Of a stretch of 64,000 bases of DNA, positions 33,922-45,468 are shown piece by piece. The notes below the pieces were generated by a model that worked only from the letters and a program-made list of their open reading frames with translations, did not search any database and was not told the origin of the DNA. Numbering within the stretch: position 1 is the first letter of the stretch; each line of letters starts with the position of its first letter. This DNA is from Cymodocea nodosa (lineage: Eukaryota; Streptophyta; Magnoliopsida; Alismatales; Cymodoceaceae). The stretch covers positions 5,471,001 to 5,535,000 of the forward strand of contig CM072340.1 of NCBI GenBank assembly GCA_036874045.1, written 5' to 3'. A program made the translations under genes and the position numbers.

Positions 33922-35435
33922 ATTGCAGGATTATATGGTTTAAGGGGAGTAGTTGATCTATAGCTCCAAACCAGTTATGACAATAAAAATTTGGTATTAC
34001 AAGAGGCACCATAAATTGGTAGAAAGTGCTCACTTAGATTGAGTGGAAATTGTGCCTAAAATCTTGATGTTCAAGGAGAGCAAAATCTACAACAACCAGA
34101 CTACAATCACAAATTGCTCTCTGCATATGTTTTGAAGGAATCTATTGAAGAGAGAGTTTAAGAAGTTAAACAGTTGGTAATCAGAAAGCAATCAGATAAG
34201 AATCAGTTATGATATTCTAAAATTAACAATTGGCATCAAAAGTAGCATCAATGATTGAATCATGTTCTTTAAAGGAAACAAGGCTTGCACGAGCCAAGTT
34301 GAATGACTACAAACGTAGGGAAATCAGATTCATCAAAGGACAACCAAAATCTACAGTAGACAGATTACAGTCTTCAAATTATCTTCTGCAAATAGAAGAA
34401 CCACTTGATACAAAGATCCAAGAGAAGATAAATGAATTGGAGTCAGAAGCAAATTGATTGAAAATCTTTTATGATATTTTTGATTAACAATTGGTATTTA
34501 GTTCAATTGGTATCATATATGACATTCATTTTGCAAAACAGGTGCAACAAATTTGTTTGCAAGGAAAAACATATAAGTAGGGGGAGAACCTACTATATGA
34601 AGAGAATTCAGAATGTTACTTCAGTACAAAATAAAAGTGTATAAAGAGGGCATGCATATAGGGGGGAGCCTATAGCTTGCTATTACAAATCAGAGAACCT
34701 CCATACAGATAGGGGGAGAGCATGTGGTAGAAATTACAAATATTAACTACATATTTATAAATTGCTACATTAACTATTAGCATTTCACTGTTTTCAATTT
34801 TTACAGATGATGCAGTAATTACACGAAAACAAAGGAAGAAATATCACAAATCAGGAGAGCAATTACTGACTTCTCAGATGATAGAATGTCAACAACTGGC
34901 ATCAGACAAGGATTAAGGAAATTGACACTTCAATTGATACTATGCTCGAATAAGAAAGAAGAAAAGCAGCACAACATCAAAGGAAAAGAAGAAAATAGAC
35001 TGCAATGATGAAAATATCTCAACAATTGAGATCTACACATCAATAGTCTACATTTGATGGAAAATCAAAAATTGTTATTTGAAGATATTGATGCATTTGA
35101 TTCTTTTCACAACTTGATATTTGACAAGATTATAGAGATCAGAAAATTGGTATATCATCAGATACAAATTTAATGACAAAAAGGGGAGAAGAAAATTTAG
35201 CAAAATTGTGGAACTCCTTTTATCTAATGACAAAAATGGGGAGAAGAATATAGAAAATTACATAGAAGGCAGGGGGAGCATTCCCAACACACAAACAAGG
35301 CGAGAATTTAACTTCATTGTATTATATTCATTGTAAATCTTTGCTTTACTTAGTTTCTATGTGATTGAATATATAGCAACAATCTAGGGAGTGAAATACA
35401 TGTAATTTAATGTAAAGGATTTTGTCATTATCAAA
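33922..35435 (+). other. pol-less internal region of S3
   Basis: No protease, integrase or RT motif was found in any frame. There are several G-rich purine runs (tagggggagaac at about 34580, ataggggggagc at 34658, tagggggagagc at 34702, gcagggggagca at 35272) and a short open frame at 34230-34457 that resembles nothing known. These runs resemble polypurine tracts scattered along the region. Confidence 0.6.
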
Positions 35436-35446
35436 AAGAGGGAGAT
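35436..35446 (+). promoter_or_regulatory. polypurine tract of S3
   Basis: AAGAGGGAGAT immediately precedes the 3' LTR and matches the tract of S2. Confidence 0.8.
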
Positions 35447-37164
35447 TGTTAGGACCCTAGTATTTTGATAATGCAAAAACCTATGTGAGGAAATCAAATT
35501 ATATTTCACAAATATGATAGCTCAGCAAAAGATCAGAAAGTAGACGAACAGATGGAGAAAGTTCCAGAAGATACTACTATAGAGCTACAGGAAAATCAAA
35601 TAGTTACAGGTCTAAGTATCCGAAGAGCAAGTTTAAAGCAGCAGCAATACTATCGGACAATTAGAAGAATAACTATCCAAAATTATAAAGCCTTCGGAGA
35701 GTTATGAAAGGTAGTTGGTTGAATGATCAGAGTTAATGAGTTAACTATCCGAAAGCAAAAGGAAAATCGGAAAGTTAGAAAGGTTAACTATCCAAAACTT
35801 AAGTCATTCAATTAACCACGTGCAGAAATTCATAACAGAAGCTTAAATGCTTTTTCGAAGAGTTAGGAAGATAACTATCCAACTTTTTCGGTGAGTTATA
35901 GGTATAACTTTCTGAAACTTAAGTTATCCTATTACGCACATGCAAAATGGAGAAGCCGGCAGTTGAAAGCTTAAAAGGGGAAAATCGGAGAGTTAGATAA
36001 CTATCCGAATTTTCAAAGAGAGTTTCGATAAGTTACAGTTTAACTATCCGAAACTTAAGTTATTGAAATTGCCACATGTAGAATTCTAGAAAGAAGACCA
36101 TTTAGGTTTTCGGAGAGTTAGAAAGATAACTATCCGAAATCTCAAGAGAGTTTCGATGAGTTATGGTTTAACCATCCGAAACTTAAGTTAGTGAATTTCC
36201 CACGTGCAGATTTGAAGGGACAGCTGTCGGAGACTTAAATGAAAGTTCAGAGAGTTACAGTAGTTAACTATCCGAAAGTTAGGAGTTCTTTTCGGTAAGT
36301 TAAATACAAGACTCCGAACACTTGACATTACACGTGAGCAACTTAAATTCATCACGTGACTCAAATAACAGAATATGAGTGATGAATCGATAAGTTATGG
36401 ATGTTTTTCGGTAAGTTAATTTTATAACCATCCGAAAGCCTGAGATTTTTGAAAGGTTACTTACTGAACATCAAACAGAACGGTAACTTACCATATTTAG
36501 GTCTAATTATTTATCAAGTACAATAGAATAAATCCGTTGAGAAGAAAATATGATCGTTGGATATTCAAGCATATATACGGTTAGATCATTCAGTATTCAA
36601 AGGGGGGCTTACAAGTGAGATTACAGATACAATTACATATAGAGATACAGTATACATTGCAGATCAATTACTAATAAAGAAGAAAGCTCAAATTCAGTTC
36701 AACAAGGAATCGATTGAAAGCTGAATTTACAAGAAGATTCTTAAAGCTCTCCACGTGTTGAAAGTTTGATCCAAGAAGGATCATTTGGTTCGTGGCTTCA
36801 ACCTTAAAGTTTCATTCAGCTGTTGGTTTGAGTTTCAACCTGAAAACTCAAGAGGTTGGTTTTCTAGAGTTTATACTTGAAAACTTTTGTGTGGTTGGTT
36901 CTTACTTCGACCTGAAAGCAAGTGTGTAAGTGTTGAGACACTTAGTGAAGCCCAAGTGACCCTTGGGGGTGGACTAGCCGAGTTGGTGAACTACCTAAAA
37001 TTCTCTTGTATTTCTTACCTTTATTTCCGTTGTGCATGATATTTTTATTTGATTATTACTTGTGCAAACTGATTAATCAAATTAATTAGTAAAGTGAAAA
37101 GCAGGCTTAAATTCACATTGTTCTCCATTCACCCCCCCTCTAGTGAAGCCATTCGTTCCTAACA
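35447..37164 (+). repeat. 3' LTR of S3 (1718 bp)
   Basis: TGTTAGGACCCTAGTATTTT ... CGTTCCTAACA. It is closely similar to the 5' LTR, with scattered substitutions and a few small indels, so insertion is moderately recent compared with the solo LTRs. Confidence 0.9.
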
Positions 37165-37177
37165 CAAACAAGTTTTC

Positions 37178-37195
37178 TAGCGCCGTTGCTGGGGA
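37178..37195 (+). promoter_or_regulatory. current primer-binding site of E1 (tRNA-Asp type, decayed)
   Basis: TAGCGCCGTTGCTGGGGA lies 7 bp after the extended LTR end (37170). The first G changed to A and one internal C to T, both typical of cytosine deamination. The downstream leader (tagctaagcaactataag...) is shared with E2 and A1. Confidence 0.75.
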
Positions 37196-37278
37196 AATTG
37201 AGTAGCTAAGCAACTATAAGTGTTGTTTTGTTTTAATAGCAAGGAGAGTATTCTACATTTTCTTCTATAATTGAGAAT

Positions 37279-39324
37279 ATGGCATATGCTTATGCTTAAA
37301 TATTTTTGAAACCTGTAGTTAGCATATGTGAATTCTGCAATTTGGAAGGTCACGACATCTTTGATTGTTTGAAATTGAGACGGTTACAGATGTTAAATCA
37401 CATGAACAACAAATGAATTATCTTCAATATAATACAGTTGAGTATGAGAATCCTATAGTTTACCCAACTGATGGTCAGCTTCGAATGTGTAATATGTTGA
37501 AAGACAATAAAGTTTGGGATAGGTATGACAGGCTAGAGCGTAGTTTAGAACAAAACATGGACAAACTGGAACAATATATGTGTCAGCAACAAAGAGTCAA
37601 CCAATTAAACTATAAGGAAGCATATTCAGAACCTAAAATTGATATTATATATGAAACTGAAAAAACTATAATGAAAATCAATCAAAAATTGAATGTAATG
37701 AGATTAGATGATCTAGAAAGAAAACTAAAAGCATTGGATGAGTTTACAATGAAATTACAAGTTATGCAACAAGAAAACACAAATCAAAACTTTAATGTTA
37801 TAGATTTGCATATTTTACAAGACATACAAACAATAGAGAATACCAATGCAATAGAATTTAAAGAATGCAATTTAAAACTAAAAACAATTGAAGATCATAA
37901 TCACGAAAATGAAATACAAGAACATCAAGAAAGTAACGAAAATCTGGAAGATGTATGTACAACACAAAGATTTGGAACTGATGTACCATCAAGAATTCAA
38001 AAAGAAAGTAATATGAAGGTGGATAAGAACAAAAATCAAAATGATACTGAAAATATAATATCTGAAAATATAGAAATCAATGAAGAAAAGTCTGAATCAA
38101 AAAATGAGACTAAAAATGATCAAACAAATCAAACAAAAGAAAAAGAATCTTTTAAATCATAATCATTAGCACCCTACCTAGAAAGATTATAACAAACATT
38201 TCTTGAAAAACAAGAAAAAAATAGAGAAATTTTTGAAAAAGTACAAGTTAACATTCCTTTGTTAGACTTATTGCAGAAAATGCCACCTTGTGCTAAATTT
38301 CTTAAGGATTGGTGTATTAAAAAAAGAGAGAGAAAAGTTTTAAGAAAAGTCTTTTTAGCTAAGCAAAGTAGTTCTCTATTTCTGCCACAAATTCCTAAAA
38401 AATTATCTGATCTTGGAATTCCTGTTATATCATGCACCATAGGAAATACCATTCTAGAAAGAACCTTAATAGACCTAGGTGTAAGTATAAATGTTATGCC
38501 AAGTGATATATTTGCATCCTTAGGATTAGACGGCTTAATCCCTACTAGAACTATTATTCAATTAGTTGACAGAAGTATAAGATACCCTAGAGGAAAAATA
38601 AAGGATGTATTAATTAAAATCAAAAACTTCATATATCCTATTGATATTGTAATTTTGGATTCCCAACAAATTAAGCATCAAAATAGTGATACATCTTTAA
38701 TTTTGGGAAGACCATTTTTAGCAACATCAGGGGTTATTATAAATTGTAAAACTAGAATAATGAAGTTAGCATATGGTAATGAGGATACTCAATTAAACAT
38801 TTTCAAACCAGAAAAGTTTGAGGAGTTAGAAATGTCCTTACATACTATAGACTTTTTAGAGGATGAAGGTAATATGCTAGTTGATGTGATTCAAGAAGAA
38901 TTAAATAGCCAACTCAATTCTAAGATTTTAGAAGAAAGTGAAAGCATAAATATAGAAGGAGATCAGGAAGAAATTAATTTAGAAAATGATGATGTTCAAT
39001 TAGGAGCTCTAGCTTCTAATGGGCAACAATTAGAATTAAAACCTTTACCTCCTAAATTAACCTATATATTTTTGAAAGAAAAATGAACATGTCCAATCAT
39101 TATTGCTTTAGATTTAAAAGAGGATCAAATTGCTAAATTAAAAGATGTAGTAAAAACTTATAAGGAAGTAATAGGATGGACTATGACTGATATAAAAGGG
39201 TTAAGTGCAACGTTATGCTGTCACCACATATATTTAGAAGAGAATGCTAAACCTGTTAGAATTCCTGAGAGGAGATTAAATCCAAACCTTAAAGTAGTCA
39301 AGAAGGAAATAGTGAAATGGTTAG
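37279..39324 (+). pseudogene. gag zinc knuckle, protease and RT start (E1)
   Basis: ATG at 37279, in-frame TAA at codon 7, then the CCHC knuckle CEFCNLEGHDIFDC. A frameshift leads to a 265-residue open linker (37365-38162), Asn/Glu/Lys-rich with coiled-coil potential (MDKLEQYMCQQQRVNQL). The 275-residue frame 38259-39086 is the aspartic protease: TLIDLGVSINVMPSD (active-site D-L-G, as in Athila/Tat), YPRGKIKDVLIKIKNFIYP and SLILGRPFLATSGV. After a stop the frame gives IYLEENAKPVRIPERRLNPN and VVKKEIVKWL, the first RT motif. It is then cut at 39324 by the LTR of M1. Confidence 0.8.
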
Positions 39325-41360
39325 TGTTTGATGTGAAAAGTTGAATCAGAAACTAGTCCCCGGCAACGACGCCAGAAAACTTGTTTGGGTTTTGTTAACT
39401 TCTATTTAGTTATGACAAATTAAATCTTAAACTTGGTTATATCAGTAATTCCTTTTAGAAGTAAACAAACAACCTTTCACAAAAATTAGATATTTATTCC
39501 AATTTGTAGTTTAACTACAAGTGCACAATGTATATTGTATTTGTGTGCAAGTACAAGTCGATCCCACAGAGAATTGAGTAAGAATTGTGTACTGTTCCGT
39601 TTTTAATAGTGAAATTTATATATTCAGTAAGCACTCCGTTGAGTTATAGCTAACTCAACGGACTAACCTCGTGGAATTGAATTAACTCAATGAAGCTATC
39701 TTTCTAGTTTAATACTATTTACAAAGGAATTCGACCAACCATTGGGCAGTTCCACAGATTGTAAATAACATCAATTAAGCTCTTTAATGCTAGTTAAAAT
39801 TAGATTTATCATTCAGCAATACTAACATTTAGATATTTCAAACAGTAACCAATAAAATCTTTAAGTATCAGGAACGAATCAATTTCAGTAAACTGTAAAA
39901 CTATTTTCTATTTTCTGAATCAAACAAACATGAAACATTTAAAATACTAACAATGCTAACATTAATCACGATACAAAACAAACAATATGACACTTAAATA
40001 CGAAATGTAAACACAGATAATTTACTATTTTTGGTTTTTTTTTTGATATGGTCATGAAAATGGGCGAAAGGTGAAATGTAAAATTAATCTCTATCGATAG
40101 TAAAAACTTCTGTCACTATATGCGACGCGATTACACCATTGAAAACTTAATCACTTACAATCCTGCCTCCTCTCCCTATAGAATCGCGAGTCCAGAATTG
40201 CAAGATGATCTCCTCTTCAGCATATTAGCATCAACCTGAAACCAAGGCTAAAAGCTTCACGATCTCTTGAGATATGAGTCGGTGCTTGGTGAAAATGGCT
40301 TCCCTTCCTGCGACGCGATCACTCCTCACAGTGGTTGTCAGGCACCGTGTTTAGCTCGGAATTGACCTAACATCAGGAAAGTATCCTCATAGACCTCCAA
40401 TGGTTGGTGATTATGGTGATGTTGGTGATGTTGGTGTGGAGCTTCAAGGAACTTCCGATGCTGCCTGTAGTTAGCACGGTCCTCCACCTCTGCACACACA
40501 CCTTCTTTGTCTTTTCTCCTTTTCTTTTATATTTCTTTAGTAGTAAATGCTTTTGCTTAGATGATCGGTTCAATTTCCTTCATTCATATCAACAATGGTG
40601 ATTTCTTCTTCCTTCCACAAACGAATTCCTGTGTGATACGTGCAATCGTGGTTTTCCTTTGAATGTCCTGTTTCTACAACCGCTACAGTAGCATATTAGT
40701 AAATAAATGGTCCGTGGAGTTACAGATAACTCAATGAACTTACTTCGTTGATTTAACTATAAAGCACGTGCAATAAAGAAATAAGCTGCTAACATAACGT
40801 GTTACTTTAGTGTGTAATCATGTAACTCAACGCGTACAGTTATGCTAACTTAACGAGTTCAACATGTGCATCTCTCGTGACATAATAAAGTATTTAAATT
40901 CAACACGTGCATAATTCTAACTTAATGAGTTCAGATATATAACTTATGGTTTTCACTCACTAACTCAACGAGTGCTCATGTGATCTTTTTATACCTTTAA
41001 ACCTATAACTCAATGAGTTGGCACGTGATCTTTTAACAAAAAGAACACTAACTCAACAAGTTGTTACTGTTCACTTAAATATTCTTTTAGCGTTTAAAAC
41101 ATAACTGTCTGGTACATTAAACATAACTCTTCGAAATAACAAAAAATTCGGATACTTAAGAATTTCATAGCCTACAATTTACCGACAGTGTAGAAATGTA
41201 CTTAATTAACATTAATTCTCTGAAATTATGTAGATTCTTTCATTAATGCTTATAATAGTGCAATTACAACATAATGGTTTAATTCTCATATGATAAGCTA
41301 AATATTATGCAATTAACCATCATTGAACCATTAATATTATGCACTTTTTCATTCTAAACA
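39325..41360 (-). repeat. 3' LTR of M1 (2036 bp) with embedded PBS
   Basis: Plus-strand view: TGTTTGATGTGAAAAGTTGA ... CATTCTAAACA. It contains a tRNA-Asp PBS complement (39357-39374) 32 bp inside its left edge, as the E1 and E2 LTRs do. TAACTCAACGA/TCGTTGAGTTA words lie at 39640-39700, 40720-40760 and 40850-41060. Confidence 0.75.
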
Positions 41361-41369
41361 CTTCCCCCA
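41361..41369 (-). promoter_or_regulatory. terminal polypurine tract of M1
   Basis: Plus-strand CTTCCCCCA reads TGGGGGAAG on the minus strand, abutting the 3' LTR. The flanking block tttgctagtcccttagcaaa is conserved in A0 and M2. Confidence 0.75.
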
Positions 41370-43183
41370 TACTTAAATTTTGCTAGTCCCTTAGCAAATT
41401 AAGATCTAACTAGTTGGTCTTTTTAGAGTGCTAGAATTAATTCTTCACTTTGTTCTTCTTTAGAATACATAATTGAGATTACTATATAGATATTCTATAT
41501 GTTTTAGTAATCTGTTTTAACATTGTTTTCTCCTCTTCAACTTGCAAATATATTTAGAACATATGTAAATTACATACTAAATATATCAGTATCACATAGG
41601 TGTTAATTATATTATCATTTTTATTTTCAACATCTGTCATCCTGAATTTTCCAAAATAATTTCCAGAATAAATTTCAACTACATACGAATCAAAACACAA
41701 TCCAATTCAATATGATTAAAACAAGGAGAATAAAGAATTGTATCTCAAATAAACAACTACAAAGTCTATTCTAGATTCATACTTCAGTAATTTTAGATAA
41801 CAGAAAATATACTCGATTCAAAAGATATCTGAATTTCACAAAACACTTGTATCTTTTCAGAACAGTATATGCATATTTGTACTTTTAAAAGTTAATTTGA
41901 CAAGCTTGAATCATACAAGAGCTTTCTAGTGTACCCATGTATCAAGCTTTTAGTCAACAATCCTAGATCTGATTAGGATATTAGGTTGCCAAATTTAAAG
42001 AGTCATTTTTCAGGTCAACAATCCTTACATACCTATCTGCTCAAGTACAAAAGGCTCGTGATCAAACAAGTCAATAAACTCTCAAAGTTTTTTTTTTTCT
42101 TTTCAACACAGTATATGTACGTATTTCATTAATACAGATGCAATAAAACACAAATCTCGTATAGTTCTGCTTCCATTTTTTTTACTGAAAATATGAATCC
42201 ATATCAGTAAGCTCATACTTTTTCTGTAGTTTAATAAGATCTACACATAAATCATTCTACAAGTTTAATCAATCAAATTACATGTATCCTTAATCATATG
42301 TATTTCATTTAATCCAAAAATCAACATTTCAGCTCTTTCAGGATTTCAGATAATTTACTAAGTTTCAATTAAGCATTCTGATTTCTTTTCTTTTTTTTTC
42401 TTTTTTAAAATCGTGAAACTGTTAAACTCATAAATTTCAAGAAAAACATAAGATACTATATCTAGATTTGTATGAGTAGTAAAATTTATAGCATCTTATA
42501 TAAGATTATAAATATAACATTCTAGTAGTTATAGTTCAAAAATTTTGCAGTTTCAATTATCAGATAGTTACAGCAACTTCATCAAAATTTTCAATTTCCA
42601 TAGAACTTTTGCAGTACCATTTTAATTCTTCTAATTAACAAAATTACATGGCTGTTACTTTAATTACCTCCCCCCATACCTACATTTTGCATTGTCCTCA
42701 ATGTAAAAGATTTTATAGTAAATACAGTAATTGTAGTAGGTATGAATATTGTTTCATTGACTTAACACTTAACTCAACGAACTTAATTCGTTGAGTTAAT
42801 GAATAACACCATGAATTGAGTTTAAATGTAAATTCAGGATAAGTAATCAATTACATACCTTGTTCTTTTGTATCTCCTTCAATATCTTCCTATTCTTGAT
42901 TCTGAAAAACTTTTCATTCACAAATAAAAGCAGAATATATAACAACATAACAAAACATAACTTATTAATCAGTGTCTTGTGTGGAACCCTGACTCCTATG
43001 CCTTTGGTGGCTCACAAGCAAGCCAATTGGTTTTCCAAAATAAATACCAACAAACTGGATTGATATTTTGTTTTTCTTTTCTTATAGAATAAAACTAAAA
43101 CTAAAAATTTTTCTTCCTTTTCTCTCTTTTTTTTTCTAAAAATAAATGCATACTACACAACATTAAACGTACAAAATCATAGT
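41370..43183 (-). other. non-coding 3' region of M1 with internal polypurine tract
   Basis: No protein was recognised; the plus-strand frame at 42860-43063 is incidental. The internal PPT (plus-strand CTCCCCCCAT, 42668-42677) with attgtcctcaatgtaaaaga lies upstream of the 3' end. It is collinear with A0 and M2 almost throughout. Confidence 0.65.
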
Positions 43184-44170
43184 TTAAGAATATGATTGAA
43201 AAGTAGTAACAAATGGAATAAACGTGTCAGTACAAGAAAACTTTTTAGGCATAATTCTTCTTGCTATTAATTCTGTTTCAATGCAGTCCATTTTCCTTTT
43301 TAACTTGTAAACTTGCAGTATGTTATCAATACTAAATATAAGTGTATTTCCATTAATGAAATGAAATGTAGAAAGGGATCCTCTTCTGTTCTAAGATAAT
43401 GTAGTTGTTTCTATTTCTACATTTATTTCAATATATTCCTCTTCCCACTTCCATTCATTTAGGTCTTTTATAATCCATATTTGAAATTTCCTCAACTCAT
43501 CCCACCATCTTATCAGACATAAAGTAGGATTATCATATTCATTATACCACATTCCTAATTGAATTTGATCATATTCTGAAGACGGTGGTGTATCTATATT
43601 ACTCAGTATAGGTAATATTTCTATAAAATCATCATAACTGTCTATGCTTACTATGTATAAATCATATCTAAATGAAATTGATATATTTGTGACTAGATAT
43701 ATATATCCATCAAGTATGACATGTATGCTGTTAATTAATGCTTTCTGTCCTAGATATATCAAAGTATTTTCAGTCCAAGATTTATTCAGAAAATTATACA
43801 CACTTAAGCATAAATCTTTATCCTAGTTTCCAATTGGTCTCCAATAATATAATTTTTCAAGAATGGTCGAATTTTTATCAGAAAATATTAAAGCTGACCC
43901 ACAATTTTCAGTTAGTACTTCATATCTATTAGGCCTTCCTATATTCCATTCTTCTCTTGTGATAGGATTTCTAATCAAAATATCAGGTAACAGAATTGCA
44001 TACCTTGGTTTGGTTCTGTAAATAATTAATCCTTCATCCATCCCCATAATATGATCTATTCCTTCTAACGTATTGGGTGGAATTCTAGCAGTTTCTTCCA
44101 TATTCAAATATTCATAGCTGATCGAACTACGATTAAATGACTTCCATAAAAATCCATCTCTAATAGGCAT
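43184..44170 (-). pseudogene. F-box-associated part of the captured F-box gene (M1)
   Basis: Minus frames 44170-43823 and 43801-43391, then a further stretch to the stop at 43184-43186. They read FLWKSFNRSSISYEYLNMEE, MGMDEGLIIYRTKPRYAILL, DILIRNPITREEWNIGRPN and later DGYIYLVTNISISFRYDLYI, LIRWWDELRKFQIWIIKDLN and EEEYIEINVEIE. They match A0 (21588-22580) and M2. The N-terminal F-box itself is missing: a deletion has fused the coding region to the gag-like ORF at 44160-44170. One frame change (43823/43801) and an in-frame stop at about 43390 inactivate it. Confidence 0.7.
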
Positions 44171-44486
44171 CCTCTCTTTCTAATCCATGAAAATGTGGCA
44201 ATTGACTAATATAATTAGATTTCAGTTCAAACTTATCTCCCTTAAAGTTTGGCAATCGAATACATGAAGGTTCATCAACTAATTCAGGATACAGAATTTC
44301 CCCTAATGGTTTCTCTACTAGAGCAGCCATATCTTTGTTCTCTTCCAAAGAAAGGTTAGCTACACCCTTAAGCATTTTGTTAAAGTCCAATTCAGAAAAT
44401 ATTTCAGTACGTCTCTGTGTTGACTTATCTTGTGTAGGTGTTCTTACTAATCGTTTAGTGCTAGGAGAACAAATCCATGTGCTCAT
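44160..44486 (-). pseudogene. gag N-terminal-like ORF (M1), open for 108 codons
   Basis: ATG at 44486: MSTWICSPSTKRLVRTPTQD, ELDFNKMLKGVANLSLEENK, MAALVEKPLGEILYPELVDE, IRLPNFKGDKFELKSNYISQ and FHGLEREDAY, then TAG. The frame is intact from its ATG to the deletion point, unlike A0. The domain is the beginning of Ty3 gag. The stop arises at the fusion with the F-box-associated segment, whose frame overlaps it by 11 bp. Confidence 0.7.
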
Positions 44487-45468
44487 AAACTCTTAACATA
44501 AAATAAGATAGTAGAAGATTAATTACATACCAATCTGAAACTTTATATTCAGTAAATAGTTGTTGACGGATGAAGTTGAATCAGCTGCTTCTCCTTCCAG
44601 TTCTCTAATGAATTTCCTTTCCTTCCACAAGTGCTGGTAACTCGTAAATAATATTTTGTTCTATATTTATAATGCACGTCTATAAAGCAAATGAATCTTG
44701 TTGCAAGAACGTGTCTTGTAATGTGTAGTGTGGTTCCTATTTTTATGGTACGTGTGCCACTTCTAATTTCAAATTTTTAGTAACCACTAAACCCACAAAG
44801 TTTTGTTCATGGCTAAAAGAATAACTGTTTAGTTTAACCCACGAACTAACCTCATTGAGTTATAGTTAACTCAACGGACTAGCTTCAGTTGCTGCTGCTA
44901 ACTCCACGGACTAACTTCATTGAGTTACAGTTAACTCAACGGAGTGACCTTATATTATATTATTGACCTCATAGAGTTAAGGTTAACTCAACGAACTTAC
45001 TTCGTTGAGTTAACACTTAGCAAATTTCTAAAACTTTCTCCTCGTATTAACTTCTATATATTTTTTTTCTCTTGCATTTTTCAACTTAAATAAAGTTAAA
45101 TACATGACATTAATGCAGTGTTCTAAATAAAACTCATTTAAATCTAAACATGATATGTATTTAACTTGTAGTTCATTTCATGTTATGTAGAATTTATATT
45201 TTACTTTGCAGCATGCAAATATATTCAGCATTAATTAATTATCATGCATTTAATCCTATCATTCATAAATTTGTAAATCTTTTAAATAGTCTTGTATCTT
45301 GTTCAAACAATTATATAATATTCAAGATAGTTCATCCATTACATCATTCTCAAATACGAATGAAAAATACATCTGAGAAACATACATTCATTTATATGAA
45401 TAGTTTACGTTACAATCAATCAGATATTTTTCATACAAATGTAAGTACAAGTAGACGAACAATACAAT
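44487..45468 (-). other. non-coding region upstream of the gag-like ORF (M1) with TATA box and hairpin array
   Basis: Candidate TATA (complement tatttata at 44664-44671) at the same distance from the ATG as in A0. The array of TAACTCAACGGA / CATTGAGTTA words spans 44840-45015. The remainder is AT-rich with no coding signal. Confidence 0.5.

Larger units (their letters stand above)
30746..37164 (+). mobile_element. S3: complete gag-only copia element (family S), duplication CAAAC
   Basis: 5' LTR 30746-32487, PBS 32490-32501, gag 32540-33921, a pol-less region 33922-35435, PPT 35436-35446 and 3' LTR 35447-37164. CAAAC flanks it at 30741-30745 and 37165-37169. The first LTR base pair is TA instead of TG. 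There is no protease, integrase or RT, so it must have moved with enzymes from an autonomous relative. It sits in the last bases of the E1 LTR. Confidence 0.9.
28728..39324 (+). mobile_element. E1: family A Ty3 element, 5' half, interrupted by S3 and M1
   Basis: 5' LTR (28728-30745, final base at 37170 after the nested S3), PBS (37178-37195), gag knuckle/protease/RT start (37279-39324). The RT frame is then cut by the LTR end of M1 at 39325. The target duplication on the left is probably CATTC (28723-28727). Its right half should lie beyond the window if the nest is intact. Confidence 0.75.

Noticed and set aside
39325..39374. M1 LTR as the 5' LTR of an element running left
   Set aside because: The PBS complement at 39357-39374 suggests this at first. 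But the E1 RT frame begins directly at 39324, and the E1 and E2 LTRs carry the same PBS inside their ends, so it is part of the LTR.
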